DNA of 64,000 nucleotides from Plotosus lineatus (lineage: Eukaryota; Chordata; Actinopteri; Siluriformes; Plotosidae): contig CM045733.1 of NCBI GenBank assembly GCA_024760905.1, forward strand, positions 41,155,001 to 41,219,000. The letters run 5' to 3'. Positions 40,514-53,192 of this stretch are shown in pieces. The position numbers and the translations under genes were made by a program. Each line of letters begins with the position of its first letter. The stretch's first letter is position 1. The notes under the pieces were generated by a model. The model did not search any database, had not been told where the DNA came from, and saw only the letters and a program-made list of their open reading frames with translations.

Positions 40514-41302
40514 GTTTGAAAAGCACAACAAAGGATGTACTTCCTTAGGAGGCTCTGACAAGCCGGTCTACTCCGACCCCAACTGAAGAACTTGTACCGC
40601 TTCGCCATAGAGGGCCTGCTAACCTACTGCTGCATAGTGTAGTCCAGCTGTTGTACTGCAGAGAGCAGGAAGGCCTTGCAGCGGGTGGTGAGGAAAGACA
40701 GAGGAAAGACAGTGGAATTGTTGGGGACCCCACACAACTTGCACACACACCCCCTCCCCTCCAGAAAAAAAGTTACAGGACACTAAAAAAAGAATTAACA
40801 GATTCAAGAACAGCTTTTATACACAAGCTTTTAAACTCATAACTCTCCCACCACCACACCCTGACTGAATAAAGATCATTCAGACCATCTTCCTGGACAG
40901 TGTAATATGCATGTTTAGAGCAGGTGTCGAACATCATATAACATTTTAGCATCATGTACCTTATAATTAAAAGCTGTACGTACCTCGTATCCAGTGTAGA
41001 CCATGCACCACTGACATGTCATCCACCCTTCTGTGTATTTGTGTATGTGTGAATATGTAGATAGATGAATAAATGTATATAGGATATATGTGTATATGTG
41101 TATGTAGGTATATGCTCAATGTAGTTCCTTAGTTGTCTTTTTTGCACTGTTTTAAATAACTGCTTTCAAGCTGCTTTTCATTGATCACGCAACAGTTGAC
41201 AATAAGGATATTCTAATATTAATCCACTGAAACTTAATTTTGAGTAAAATCAATAACCAAGGCTTAGAGTCTGAATTGTTCATTTATTTTATTGATTTTT
41301 TT

Positions 41303-41612
41303 ATTCTAATAAGGGTCACAGGGAGGCTAGCGTCCATTTCAGCCAACTCAGGGTGAGGGCAGAATATACCCTGGACAGCTTGCCAGGACATCACATGGCA
41401 GAAACACGCTGATGGCTATGCTGCTACTCTTGCTGAATGTCAGCAATGGCTCTTTTACATGCCTCACACCATAGACATTGGGAGAGATGGACAGCTTTTG
41501 ATAACACAGTCTTTTGCACTGGGGGACAGCAGTGACAACCGTCTGATAACCGACTTTAACCCCCAACTTTGCAATCAGAAATCCAGCACCCTACCACCGG
41601 GCCACCACTGCT
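41303..41612 (-). mobile_element. tRNA-headed SINE, type B
   Basis: Same organisation as 38326-38662, more worn. Head end GGCCACCACTG at 41602-41612. Confidence 0.75.
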
Positions 41613-41679
41613 TATCTGACATGTTTTTGATGACAAATACAGCACAACAGAAGACAATCAAAGAAGATTCAGACACTTA

Positions 41680-41999
41680 ATCCTAATTAGGGTCTCAGGA
41701 AAGCTGGCACTCCATCTCAGCTGACTCTGAGAGGTGGCGTGATACACCCTGAACAGCTTGCCAGGCTACTGCAGGGTCAATACTCACACAACCATTCACA
41801 CTTAGGGGTGATTTGGAACAGCCAATTAGCCTACTGTGCATGGTTTTTGGACTGTGGGAGGAAACTGTCGTATCTGGAAGAAACACACACAACCATGGGG
41901 AGAACAAACTCCACACAGAAACAAAGCCTGAGCTGGGAATGAAACCCAGGCGTCCTTGCTGTGTGGTGGACATGCTAACCACTACTCCACTGTGCTGAT
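41680..41999 (-). mobile_element. Second SINE family (GTTAGCA-type head)
   Basis: On the minus strand starts CAGCACAGTGGAGTAGTGGT with TTAGCATGTCC (A box) and a worn B box, then TTCTGTGTGGAGTTTGTTCT and the tail AGCTGAGATGGAGTGCCAGC ... CTAATTAGGATTAA. Its tail is what type B SINEs carry. Confidence 0.8.
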
Positions 42000-42108
42000 C
42001 CCTTTTATCGTGTTTTTAATTATTTACGTGTCAAATTTATCCCTTAAGCATTTTTATTTAAATATTCGGTGTTCACAATAACATTTACATCTAATTTCAT
42101 TATTTTAG

Positions 42109-42144
<36 letters not shown>

Positions 42145-42775
42145 TAATATAATCTTTCACTCTTCACTATTTTGAGCAGCATTGAAGTGAGTTTGCAAAA
42201 CAATCAGCGTTACACCCATTAAGTACTCAGCTAAAAATCCGCGTGGTAAACAGTAGCTGTACTATATAAAAAAGTTAGAAGTTTCTTTTTCAGAAGTAAA
42301 CCTTTCCCACAGTTATCTGATGATCAGACTATCATGTTATCACAGTATGTTGTGACATGAGTTCTTAAACAAGTTTCCTTTTCTGTCTGATTCATTGGTT
42401 TAGATTTTATCAGTCACATGGATAAGCTACACAGAAATCAGAAATGACTGCATATTAATTAATGAATAAACTTAATCAATTTATTTGAATATTAAACACT
42501 TTAAAGTGAAACCAAAGGCAAGCCAAACTCTTATTTTTATCATCTGGTGCTTTTTAATCTATATTTTCAAAATTATTTTGATTACATTAGCCTATTTAAA
42601 ATGCTGCTGTTTCATTCTTGCTTGAGTACGAAATCACACGAAAAGAATGTGAATCCCCCGGTTCATATTAGGCAAGTTAATGGAAAAAAAATCAGATATA
42701 AACCAGTTAACATTTGAATAAAATTAAACTGTGCACATCTACAAATCATATGCATAACATAAAAAAATCAATTAA
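42000..42775. other. Flank segment, no feature apart from (CA)n
   Basis: A (CA)n microsatellite at 42111-42140; otherwise nothing recognised. Confidence 0.5.
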
Positions 42776-43137
42776 CCTTTTAATGCCCAACAGGACCATA
42801 TGGTCCTCTTTCAAAGAATGCTAATAACTACTAGACGCATTGTACTCAGTGCTGCTCAAGTGTTCTGCACTTGATGTGGCATCACCCGATGCAACACAAC
42901 TTGGTCTCACGTGCCTCAGTTATCTATGAGACAACCATGAGTGAGCAGGATTGTGTTGTTCATGAATTTGTGAGCGTTATTATTTGTTAATATTATGTTA
43001 TTATTATGTTATTGTTTTTATTATTGTTATTATGACTTTGTTTAAAGAAATGTGTTCAGGGTGTTTCCTTAGGCCTTTTTGATTATGAAAAACTAGTAAT
43101 TTTTTTTAACTGGAAAAATAATTTGGGCGTTAAAGGG
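42776..43137. mobile_element. piggyBac-type MITE
   Basis: TTAA at 42772-42775 and a one-base-changed TTATAA at the right. Ends CCTTTTAATGCCCAACAGG and its inverted partner TTGGGCGTTAAAGGG. 362 bases, non-coding. Confidence 0.75.
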
Positions 43138-43163
43138 TTATAAATAAATAAATACAAAAATAA

Positions 43164-43517
43164 AAAAGGGGAAGTGATGGTCTAGTGGATAGGGTGCAGG
43201 ATCGCTGATCCTAAGGTTGGGGGTTCGAGTCCCCACAGGGTTGTTTGTCACTGTCCCCCCAGTGCAGCTAACTGGGTTATCAAAGGCGGGCCATGTCTCT
43301 CACTGTCTATGGTGAGAGGCATGTAAAAGAACCATTGCTGACTTTTGTAAAGAGTAGGCTGCAATGCCGTCAGCGTGTTTCTGTCCCTTGCTAAAAAGGG
43401 TTGTGACAGGAAGGGCATCCGACCTAAAAAGCTCTGCCAAATGAAACGTGTGAATTAGATGATTCGCTGTGGCGACTCCTGAGAAAAGGGAAAAAGCCGA
43501 AAGAAAGAAAGAAAAAA
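43164..43517 (+). mobile_element. tRNA-headed SINE with RTE tail (type A)
   Basis: Head GGTCTAGTGGATAGGG and GGTTCGAGTCCCC, RTE 5' block GGGTTGTGACAGGAAGGGCA and 3' block CGCTGTGGCGACTCCTGAGA ... GCCGAAAG. Target duplication AATACAAAAATAA at 43151-43163 and 43518-43530. Confidence 0.93.
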
Positions 43518-43530
43518 AATACAAAAATAA

Positions 43531-45068
43531 GAAAGCATAAAATCAAAATAGGAAAAACCCTCAAAAGGGTTTCTTTCATTTTCCAGAAATGTATAATAAA
43601 ATAAGAGTTAAAATGCAACCTGTAATATACAATATTATATAAAGTACACAGACATCACCAAATTATTAATAGTAAAAAAAAAAATGTCAACTTCGTAGGA
43701 CTTACAAATGGCTGAGATTTGATCTTTGAAGGTCAGTCAAGGTCAAAGGAAACAGTCTCATTTGAAAGTCTATACAGTACGTATATAGTTTCCTATTAGT
43801 ATTTTAGGGTAACAGCATTTCTATCAACTTTCATCTCCAAACAATACCTCAGTTAAATTACACATAAACTGACTCAAGAATGTAAATGTGCCAGTATCGC
43901 TTTTTATTTGTTTCTATTTATACTCTATTTAATGTGGAAGATCTGAGGTTTGTATCATGTGCCTGTAAAAAACGTTTAAACTGGAGAGACTCTGGAGAGA
44001 GACTCTTTCCATAATGTTTCATAAAACATCTCCTTGAACAAAAAGACAGAAATATAAGTCCCTTTAAATAAGCTGTTAGTAAAGTGATGACAACATACTC
44101 CTGATAACAAGGACATTATAAAAACCTGTAATTTTCACCTGCACAACTATGCCAGAAAATTATTCAACAATTTTCAACCAGTCAGAAGAGATAATTCAAC
44201 AATGGAGTAAATTAAAATGTAGATTGGTAATACATTGTGACCTTTTTGAAATTAAGTTTTGGTTATGTACTTTTAATCCTAAACGAGGAACTTCAATTCA
44301 TATAAATAAAATGTATAAATAATATATAATGTATAAAATTGTAATAAGTTAATAAAAGTGTAAAGGAGTCTTTTTTACTGAGCACTCTGACCTCTGTGCT
44401 CAAAGACTGCCCTTTGAGAACCAAACATAAATGACATGACGTTAATTGATATCTCTCGTTTCATTCAAGTTTCCTGTAAATTAAGGAATGTCTGAATGAT
44501 AAAATCAAGTGGTCACTCCTACACACCCAGTGAACCACATAATGCCACATCTGAGGCCTATAGTTAAACAACTCTTTCTTTGACGTCCTTGTGCTGACAT
44601 TTAAATGTTTTCAATAAACAACTCATGAAAAGCATAACCCAGAATTCATGATGACTTTGAGTTTCAGGAGTTTCAGTTCTTAACACATATTAAGCTGAAA
44701 TTATATACAAGCCAGCCTGAAAATAAAACATTGTAGGAGTAATATGTAATCTGACTTCACTTTTCCCAGGAAAGTCTTTCATGGTTAAAAATTTCTGTTT
44801 TTATTTTTAAAATGTGTTAAAGACTGATATATCATTCTAATAAAACCAGAGGAAAAGATTTGTTAGAAGGAATGGTTAGAAAACCGGCTTTATTACAGAA
44901 AGGTCACTGGTTTGTTTCCCGAACCAGCAGCAAAAATGTCAGAAAATGGGGTGGGGAGCTGCACCGTCCCTTCCTCCACATAAATGACTGAAGTGCCTTT
45001 AAGCAACGCACCTAACCACCAACAACTCTCTTTGTGCCCACAGTGTGTATGGTGGCCTACTTCTCCGA
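43531..45068. other. Gene-poor flank, no feature
   Basis: A+T-rich. A TCATTTGAAAGTCTATA phrase (43757) is shared with 39357 and suggests an old repeat, but no limits can be drawn. Confidence 0.45.
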
Positions 45069-45076
45069 GTGTGTGT

Positions 45077-45158
<82 letters not shown>
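45069..45158. repeat. (GT)n microsatellite
   Basis: About 44 GT units with one AT interruption near the left end. Confidence 0.98.
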
Positions 45159-45576
45159 TCACTTTGGATGGGTTAAATCGACAGGAAATAACTTATCTTA
45201 CAGGATGACTATAGTATATCAAAATCAAAATAATAATTAAAAAATAGTTACAAGTAATACTAATCAATTGTTCAGCATTGGTGAATCATTGTTTTAGTAT
45301 CCTGTATACTAAATGGGAATAAAAATAAGAAATTAAGTCGAGTACATATAGTTTATTTTTCCATATTTTAGCCATAAGTGAGAAGGTCAGTTGAGCTGTG
45401 CATGCCCTATTTAGAATTTCAGTATACACTACATGGAAATGCACTTAAGCCCTGATCCATAACACTGTGTTCTTCAAAGTTTTAGTAGCTACTTGTAGAT
45501 CGGGGTGCCAATCCTGTTGCTGGTGATGAGCTACCTTCCGAAAGAGTTTATCTCCAAACCAAAAGATATACAGTAT

Positions 45577-45578
<2 letters not shown>

Positions 45579-45656
<78 letters not shown>
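45579..45656. repeat. (AC)n microsatellite
   Basis: About 38 AC units. Lies 420 bases from the (GT)n tract, so the two are inverted relative to each other. Confidence 0.98.
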
Positions 45657-45658
<2 letters not shown>

Positions 45659-45868
45659 TGCTAATAAAGTGACAGAATACAGTATGCATGAAGGATATGC
45701 ATTGGTGGCAATGATAAAACTAAAGCAACGAGATACATGTATGTATTTAACTCATCCATACTGCACATATAATGTAAAAATAAATCAGTCTGGAAAACAG
45801 CAAATCTTAATGTAAACACATAAGCTATGCATGCAACCTTTGGATTTAATTTCCTCTTAATATATATA

Positions 45869-46364
45869 TACAAATCAGCCATAACATTAATATCACAGTA
45901 CAGGTCTGTATCTGGACAGTCTAACACAGCAAGCTCCAATACACTGTGTCTTGAGTCCTTTCTATCTTTCTATCATATCCTGTACTGACAGTTTCAGCAG
46001 TTTGTGCTACAGTATCTTTTCTGTAGAATCAGACCAAATGGACTAGCCTTTGCTAGTTTACCCACATGCATCAGTCAGCCTTAGGCACCCATGACACTCC
46101 TGACAGTTTACTTGTTGTCCTTACTTATACACCTTGGGCCTGTACTTCCAACTGCAAACCAGGAAAATCCTCTAAGACATGCCATTTTGAAGATGAAGAG
46201 ACCCAGTCATTTAACATTACCATGTGGCACCTCAAGACAGAGTAACTCAGATCCTTTTCCAATTGCTCATTTTTCTTGTTCCCAACTTACTTTAACAAGA
46301 TTATTAATGTTATTTATGTCATCTGTCAGAGCTTGTAATGTTTAAATGTTATGGTTGATCAGTG
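45869..46364 (-). mobile_element. Tc1/mariner-type remnant
   Basis: Left end ATACAAATCAGCCATAACAT and right end (inverted) ATACACTGATCAACCATAAC match a well-known teleost mariner/Tc1 terminus. The interior (TTGCTAGTTTACCCACATGC, TTAGGCACCCATGACAC) is its transposase region read backwards, too decayed to translate. Confidence 0.7.
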
Positions 46365-46696
46365 TATAGGCCTCGACAAGTCACTGTGTGTGTTATTTCT
46401 CTGTAATATTGAGTTGATTCTGTATAGAAAATGAATCAGCCAATCAGAATCAGAATTCTGCAGCACTTCAGGAATCAGGATTCAGGATTCAGGATTCTTA
46501 ATAGCCATTTGTGTTTTTTACACACATAGGAATTCTTGTGTGGTTGTTCAAGGAGTCAAGTTACAAACAGAAAAGAAGGCTCAAATCAACAACACACAAA
46601 CTGTTATAAAATAAACACATAAAATTCTATATCTAAAAGGACCTCACACAGACCCAGCAAACAATACAATAATAACAACCAAAGTAATAAAAATAA

Positions 46697-46715
46697 AATG
46701 ATGATGATGATGATG

Positions 46716-46755
<40 letters not shown>
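46697..46755. repeat. (ATG)n/(AAT)n microsatellite
   Basis: Trinucleotide tract, followed at 46801-46848 by about eight TTTATA units. Confidence 0.95.
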
Positions 46756-46989
46756 AATAAAAAATCAGTAGATAACCACAATAAACGAAATTGCACTAAA
46801 TTATATTTATATTTATATTTATATTTATATTTATATTTATATTTATAGTGCACCATGCCCATTGTTTTGTTGGAAAAAAAATGAAGAGTTCTCTGGGTAA
46901 ACAAAATGGCCGCATCTTCAAAGTTAGATGTTCTCCATTCTCAGAGTAAGGTTTAGAGATAATCTACAGTCAGTCAGTACACCAGGTCT

Positions 46990-47350
46990 ATTTAATGAGA
47001 ATCCGCCGTTCTTCCGCCGTGGTTCTTGTTGCTAGCCGCTTCGCTTCGGTCCTCTCTCTAGCTGGCTGATATAGTCGTCTCGTCGGGTGTACTCTCCTCG
47101 AGCCATATTTCCCAGAAACACTGCGTGAAGCCGTCCTGTAGATCCCTCTGTGCTGCAATCTGAGCATGAAGCTGATCCACCTTGTTTCGCAGAGACTTAA
47201 CATTTTCAAGCAGTATGACCTGACCGGGAGTGCTAACCTTCCACTGCTAACCAAGCGCTGAAGTCGTCGTTCAGCCCCTCCTCGCCTGCCGCGTCGCCGC
47301 CTGGGTTTATTGTCATCCGGGGTGTGGCTAGCATTGAGCTGCAATAACAC
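46990..47350 (-). pseudogene. Possible LINE ORF1 protein remnant
   Basis: One frame reads NASHTPDDNKPRRRRGRRGG; after a frame change it continues VILLENVKSLRNKVDQLHAQ then IAAQRDLQDGFTQCFWEIWL, an amphipathic coiled coil ending STPDETTISAS. This looks like the nucleic-acid-binding ORF1 of a CR1/L2-group LINE. Recognition is tentative. Confidence 0.45.
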
Positions 47351-47744
47351 ATTAGCTCAGGATAGGAGATGAGTGTGCTCAGTTCTAAATGTCCAAAAGG
47401 ACTGTGCTCTCATAGCTGTAGTAGGGTCGCATGGTCATAGACGAGCATAGTGAAAAAAAAACAAATGAACAAAAACAAGATTTAAAACAAACAAAGAAAC
47501 AATTTGACTCCAAGATCCTCATGACATCAACTATTCACTGATAAATGGCCATTGTCCATGCTGTTGACGTAGAGTCGTCCACCGAAAATGTTCCACCCAT
47601 GATCCTAGAAACTTCAACAATCACGCTGCTAAATTTTCATTTAAACTTTGTAATTTTTCTATCAGAAAAACTTTTTAGAAGCGGGACTCCCAGCTGTGGA
47701 GCTCCAGCGTTAGTGAACCGGAACCCCACACTTGTAGATCTATT

Positions 47745-47799
<55 letters not shown>
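47745..47799. repeat. (ATG)n microsatellite
   Basis: About 18 ATG units. Confidence 0.96.
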
Positions 47800-47801
<2 letters not shown>

Positions 47802-47803
47802 AT

Positions 47804-48811
47804 TAGTATTTGCTTTCCATGGGTTTTGTTGTCATGTTCTGGTTGCTTAATTAAACTGTTTCCACCTAGAAAAAGCATTTAAAGAATAAATATAAAGTTC
47901 CCAGAATCTCTTATTTGTATTGTTCTAGCTCTTTTTTGAGATATGGAATAAAGGTAAGTTAAAGAGTAAAAGTAAAACATAACCATCGGAAAAAATGTAT
48001 ACCTTTTGAAGATTTTGTTTTAGATAATTATGTGGTATGCTAATGTAACATACGACCTCATTTCCTTTTTACTAAGCAATTCTCATATAGAGTCATAATG
48101 TTTATTAAACTCTGTGCAGATGTAAATCCCTTTCATACCTTGGAAGTGACATGACATGACATTTCTTATTTTTTCAAAAAAAGTGACGTGGACACTTTGA
48201 TCCAAGGGACGGAAGTGGGTTTTGGTATAATGAAAAGCAAGTACACAAGAAAACATGCTATGTTGCAGCATTGATCTGAGCTGCTAGATTGATACAATCT
48301 GTGACATGTAGATAATAACCTTTTTGCTAAGCCTGTCGATGCAGCAGTGTAGACGATAAGCGGGAAAGGAAACCACAGAGGCCTTGCTAATGCATGCTCC
48401 GTCTATATATAATATGCATTCATTTCAAAGGTACAAGACTAGTAGCATTAAATTGCATTTAAACATTTTGTGCTTTTATCGAACAATAATTAGTATGTGT
48501 CAGCCAGAACACCACTCAGAACTCAGAGTTTGGAGATAACCCAACTTGAAAAGCTGCTCATCATAAAAAAACATTCCTTACAAAGTTTAGTGACCTGAAT
48601 TCTGAATAAACACAAGCAATTCATTGGATGCAAAACAAAATAAAACAAAACAAAAATCCTGATTTGATAATGCATTATCAAGATCATGTATGGGTCACAG
48701 TTCAGCTTATACTATTAAAGATGGTTGTAGTCCATTTAATCACTAAATTACATTAATTTAATTATAAATTAGCTCCAAAACAGGAACCCATGCACTTTAA
48801 GCTCCAAATTA
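47804..48811. other. Gene-poor flank, no feature
   Basis: A+T-rich sequence without recognised genes or repeats. Confidence 0.5.
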
Positions 48812-50347
48812 CAATCCAGATTCCAAAATAGTTGGGACACGATACAAATTATGAATAAAAACTGAATGCAATAATGTGGAACTTCTAAATTTTAATATTT
48901 TATTCCAAATGGAACATCGATGACAAGTCAAAAGTTTAAACTGAGAAAATATATAATTTTAAGGGAAAAATATGTTGATTTTAAATTTCTTGGTGTTAAG
49001 AAATCTTGGGATTTGTAGCAATAAGAGTCTAGGAAAGTCAATTACACTTATAACAAACAGCTGGAAGACCAATTACCAATAATAAGGTCCATTGGCAATA
49101 TAACTGAGTATAAAAAGAGCTTCTCAGAGTGGCAGTGTCTCTCAGAAGCAAAGATGGGTAGAGGATCACCAATTTCCCCAATGTTGCACAGAAAGATTGT
49201 GGAGCAATATCAGAAAGTGTTTGCCAGTGAAACATTTCAAAGAGTTTGAAGTTATTATCTACAGTGCATAAAATCATCCAACGATTCAGAGAATCTGGAA
49301 CAATCTCTGTGCGTAAGGGTCAAGGCCGAAAAACCATACTGGATGCCTGTGATCTTTGGGCCCTTAAACTGCACCACAAACAGGAATGCTACTGTAAGGG
49401 AAATCACAGAGTGAGCTCAGGAATACATCCAGAAACCATTGTTGGTGAACACAGTCCACCGTGCCATCCACCGTTGCCAGCTGAAACTCTATATTACAAA
49501 GAAGAAGCCATTTCTAAATGGTACCAAGAAGCGCAGGCGTTTTCTCTGCCCCAGGGGGTCATTTAAAATGGAGTGTGGCACCGTGTAAAAATGTTTTGTG
49601 GTCAGATGAATCATGATTCAAAATTCTTCATGGAAAACTGGGATGCCATGTCATCCGGACAAAAGAGGACATGGACAACCCAAGCTGTTATCAGCACTCA
49701 GTTCAGAAGCCTACATCTGTGATGGTGTGGGGTTGCATGAAAGTGTATGGCATGGGCAGCTTGCACATCTGGAAAGGCACTGTCAATGCAGAAAGGTATA
49801 TTCAGGTTCGAGAACAACATATGCACCTACCCAGATGTCGTCTCTATCAGAGAACTTGCATTTTCCAACATGATAATGCCAGACCATATGCAGCATTAAT
49901 TACAACATCATGGCTATGTACAAAAAGGATCCAGGTATTGAAATGACCAGCATGCAGTCCACCTATAAAGAACATTTACCGCATCATAAAGAGGAAGGTG
50001 CAACAAAGACTGTATTAGACAAGAATTGGACAGCAGTTTTATTTCCAAACTTGAGAAACTTGTCTCCTCAGTCCCCAGACGTTTGAATACTGTTGTAAGA
50101 AGAAGAGGGGATGTCTCATAGTGGTGAAAATGACCTTGTCCTGACTTTTTTGAAATTTGTTGACACCATGAAATTTAAAATCAACATATTTTTTCCTTAA
50201 AATGATACATTTTCTCAGTTTAAACTTTTGACCTGCCATCTGTGTTCTATTCAGAATAAAATATTGAGATTTAGCAGTTCCACATCATTGCATTTAGTTT
50301 TTATTCACAATTTGTATAGTGTCTCAACTTTTTTGGAATCCAGTTTG
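48812..50347 (+). mobile_element. Tc1-like transposon, second family, with about 200-base inverted ends
   Basis: TA at 48810-48811 and 50348-50349. Left CAATCCAGATTCCAAAATAG and the right end read inward CAAACTGGATTCCAAAAAAG begin inverted repeats of about 200 bases. 1536 bases. A remnant of the same family lies at 63540-63905. Confidence 0.88.
49154..50087 (+). pseudogene. Tc1-like transposase, second family, heavily decayed
   Basis: Begins MGRGSPISPMLHRKIVEQYQ at 49154; later pieces read LSTVHKIIQRFRESGTISVR and KGQGRKTILDACDLWALKLH, then a DDE-like segment with SVMVWGCMKVYGMGSLHIWK (49707-49766) and FQHDNARPYAA (49864-49896). At least four frame changes or stops. Catalytic FQHDNA is readable; the final Glu block is not clear. 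Confidence 0.8.
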
Positions 50348-50349
50348 TA

Positions 50350-50879
50350 TAAATTCTGACAACTTTATAAAAAAAAACTATTATTGAAACAAAAGTATTA
50401 ATGACTGGTAATATTATTATTTTGATAATGATATACTGTACTCATTTCTTTTAATCTTACTTCATCATCTGATAGGGTTCAAACATGTAGGCTATGAATG
50501 GAAGATTTTTTTCATGAGATATCATGTGTTTACATGTCTTGGTTTTACTGAAGGTGAAACAGTGAAATAGCTTCAACTAAAAATGAATCAATCTGTGGGA
50601 TGAATAGAGAGGACTTTTTAATCCACAAACAATGAACTGGATGATAAGTGCAGCTTTTAAATCTGATTTCAGGTAATAGGATCTCAAATTCATAGAATTT
50701 CTGCATGTCATGCCTATTCTTACAGGCAGTAACGTCATTTTATGAATTAAGTTGAATTCTAGTAGGAAGAATACGAGATTGTATCGAGTTGTAGTTTGTA
50801 TGATGTACAAATGTAATACATTTCCACAGCTCACAATCCCTTGAACATCACATTACTCTCTGAAAAGAACAAGCTTATG
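50350..50879. other. Flank segment, no feature
   Basis: Unique-looking A+T-rich sequence. Confidence 0.5.
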
Positions 50880-51410
50880 CCCCATTTCACTGGTGCGCAG
50901 AATGCAATGATCATGCCGGAAAGGTGCGGAACGCACTCTACAGAGTAACTTCAGCATTTTTACATGGATAATGGGTCAAAAACCTATGGAAAATTGTACC
51001 TTCGGAACACCTTCGGAACATTCACGGACTGCGCGGAACAGACATGGAAAAACCGCGGTACAATGTTGGAATACATGTGTAAAAGCGCACGGATTACCTT
51101 CAGAACCAGTGCGGATTGCAAAGGAAGACCTTCAGATAATTCACGGAACATTCACAGAAAGCACAGAACACTTGAGGAAAGACCACGGCACTACTCCATT
51201 TTCGCACTACTCCATTTTAGAAGAAAGACCTATGGAATGTTTGCGGAACACGTGGAATGAAAGTGGAACATTTACGTTCAACACAGAATGACTGAGGAAT
51301 GACTGAAGAATGACTGATGAATACCCGACGTAACCACATTTCAACGCGGAAAAATCAGCAAAGATCAAAGGATTTGCTCCTGATTAAGCCGATAAATATG
51401 TGGATTCGAC
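50880..51410. repeat. GGAA/CGGAA-rich repeat element, copy 1
   Basis: Starts CCCCATTTCACTGGTGCGCAG. For about 430 bases a degenerate (C/T)(A/G)GAA(C/T) core recurs every 10-20 bases on one strand (CTTCGGAACACCTTCGGAAC, CACGGAACATTCACAGAAAG). Frames across it are not gene-like. Confidence 0.7.
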
Positions 51411-52354
51411 CAAGGAAACTCATTCTTTAATTGAACTACCATATGTGAGCCACTCCACAAAAAGTAGCCTCTTGCATCCACAAATGAAAAATGAGCTTTT
51501 TACTCAGTCAGATAGAGTTGGCCCAAAGCTGCAAAATTCAGCAAAAAGTTTGTCAATACCTTGAAAAGTAACTGAGCTATGCCATTTCTTGTGTCAGCAT
51601 TCAACTAAAAATTTCACAAGACGTTTTAGATAAAAATGAGCACAAAGATTGCCCTTCTTCCAAGATCATTAGTCCTTAGCAACCAAACATTTTTATGCAC
51701 CTCAGCCATATAAACTTTTAGAAAACATGGCTATAAAAAGTTTTAGGAAGAGAAGAAATCATCCGCATTTTAATCTGACAAGCCCTTTTTAAACCCATCA
51801 GTCACCGTGGTAACCCCCCAAAAGTGAAAAAAAGGCTTTTTTTTCATTTCTGTTTATTCCAATAAGTTCAGTATGTATCTTTTCATCCATTATATAAAGG
51901 TTCAAATCCTTCAAATGATACTGATTGAAAAGAAAGAAGAAGAGAGAGAGATCTCCTTATACAAGTCAGCTTCATCAACTCTGCCCTCATAATTATTATC
52001 TTAATCTATATCCTGCTCAGCAGAAAGGATTACATCATCATCACAAACACAAACTGACTCATGCACACTTTTATTAACAGATGCCTCTTCTTCATCAAAA
52101 TCAAAATCTTCATCAACACAGCTGGCATCATCATCACCAGTTTGTTCATATTTAAAAGGAATGAAACATTTAAGTATTTTTCAGGTCTTGATCAATTTTC
52201 GTACAAAATTAAACAACCCATGATCCAGCATATCCAGTCCAGACAAGATTATACACAAATCAAATAATCAAAAAAATTCCACAATCAAATTTTGCATGCA
52301 AAGAAAAATACTCACCGGTGAAATAATCTTCAAAAACGCCAAGCATAGACCCCT

Positions 52355-53062
52355 ATGCCATCTCGGAGTAAACGTTTGAAGCAGTCTCCCTTGCCCGGAC
52401 GCGGGTCACCGGGGTTCCCTCCTGGAGCCAGGCCCAGGGGAGGGGCTCGAAGGCGAGCGCCTGGTGGTCGGGCTTATGCCCATGGAGCCTGGCCGGGTCC
52501 GCCCTCCCATGGACCCACCACCCGTGGGAGGAGTTTTAGGGGTCGGGTGCAATGTGAGTTGGGTGGCAGCCAAAGGCATGGGTTCTGTCGGACCGATCCT
52601 CGGCTACTTACTCTGACCCTCGGGACATGGAATGTCACCTCTCTGGCGGGAAAGGAGCCTGATTTGGTGCGTAAGGTGGAGAGATACCGACTAGATATAG
52701 TCGGGCTCACCTCAACGCATAGCTTGGGCTCTGGAACCATTCATCTCGAAAGAGGCTGGACCTTCTTCTATTCTGGAGTTGCTCATGGGGAAAGGTGGCA
52801 AGCCGGTGTGGGTATTCTTGTTGCCCCCCGTCTCGGTGGCCAAATGTTGGGGTTCTCCCCGGTTGACGAAAGGGTAGCTTACCTCCATCTTTGGGCGGGG
52901 GGACGGGTCCTGACTGTTATGTATGCTTATGCACCAAATGACAGTTCAGAGTACCCACCCTTTTTGGAGTCTTTGGGGGGGCAGCCCATAGCTGTGGCCG
53001 TAAGGTCGTCGGTGCTTGTCGTGGTGGTAATCTCCGAAACCGGTGGTGGACACCTGCGGTGA
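52355..53062 (+). pseudogene. LINE endonuclease N-terminal part, truncated by deletion
   Basis: A GC-rich basic leader precedes GTWNVTSLAGKEPDLVRKVE and [18 protein letters not shown], then [20 protein letters not shown]. The first Asn and the tyrosine block are present, but LTSTHS stands where active enzymes have a Q-E-T motif. At about 52975 the sequence jumps from SLGG to a segment far downstream (QPIAVAV), removing the GDxNAHVG and VDFVV blocks. Confidence 0.82.
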
Positions 53063-53192
53063 AGGGGGCCATCCAGCTGAAGAAGGAGGCCTATCGGGTT
53101 TTATTAGCCTGTGGGACTCCCGAGGCAGCAAACGGGTAGCGGCAGGCCAAACGTGCTGCAGCTGAGGCTGTCGAAGATGCAAAATCTCAGGC

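Larger units (their letters stand above)
39595..41221 (+). mobile_element. Rex1-type LINE, 5'-truncated, carrying an L2 insert
   Basis: RT-like frame with NRPQNIRIEDHISSTLILPT and a Rex1-like 3' region (AATAAAGATCATTCAG to GACAATAAGGATATTCTAAT). An L2 3' UTR copy is inserted at about 39853-40085, just before the RT motif B region. Confidence 0.72.
46475..47400 (-). mobile_element. LINE ORF1 fragment with (AATCCTG)n tail
   Basis: The minus strand holds an ORF1-like coiled-coil remnant at the right and ends with repeats of AATCCTG at 46475-46500, like the 3' tail of an L2/Rex1-type LINE. No RT lies between, so it is internally deleted. Confidence 0.5.

Noticed and set aside
45069..45656. GT and AC tracts as a CRISPR-like or regulatory array
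   Set aside because: Simple dinucleotide microsatellites without spacers.
46160..46345. Open frame of 84 codons in the plus strand at 46091-46345
   Set aside because: It is the antisense of a decayed mariner/Tc1 transposase region.
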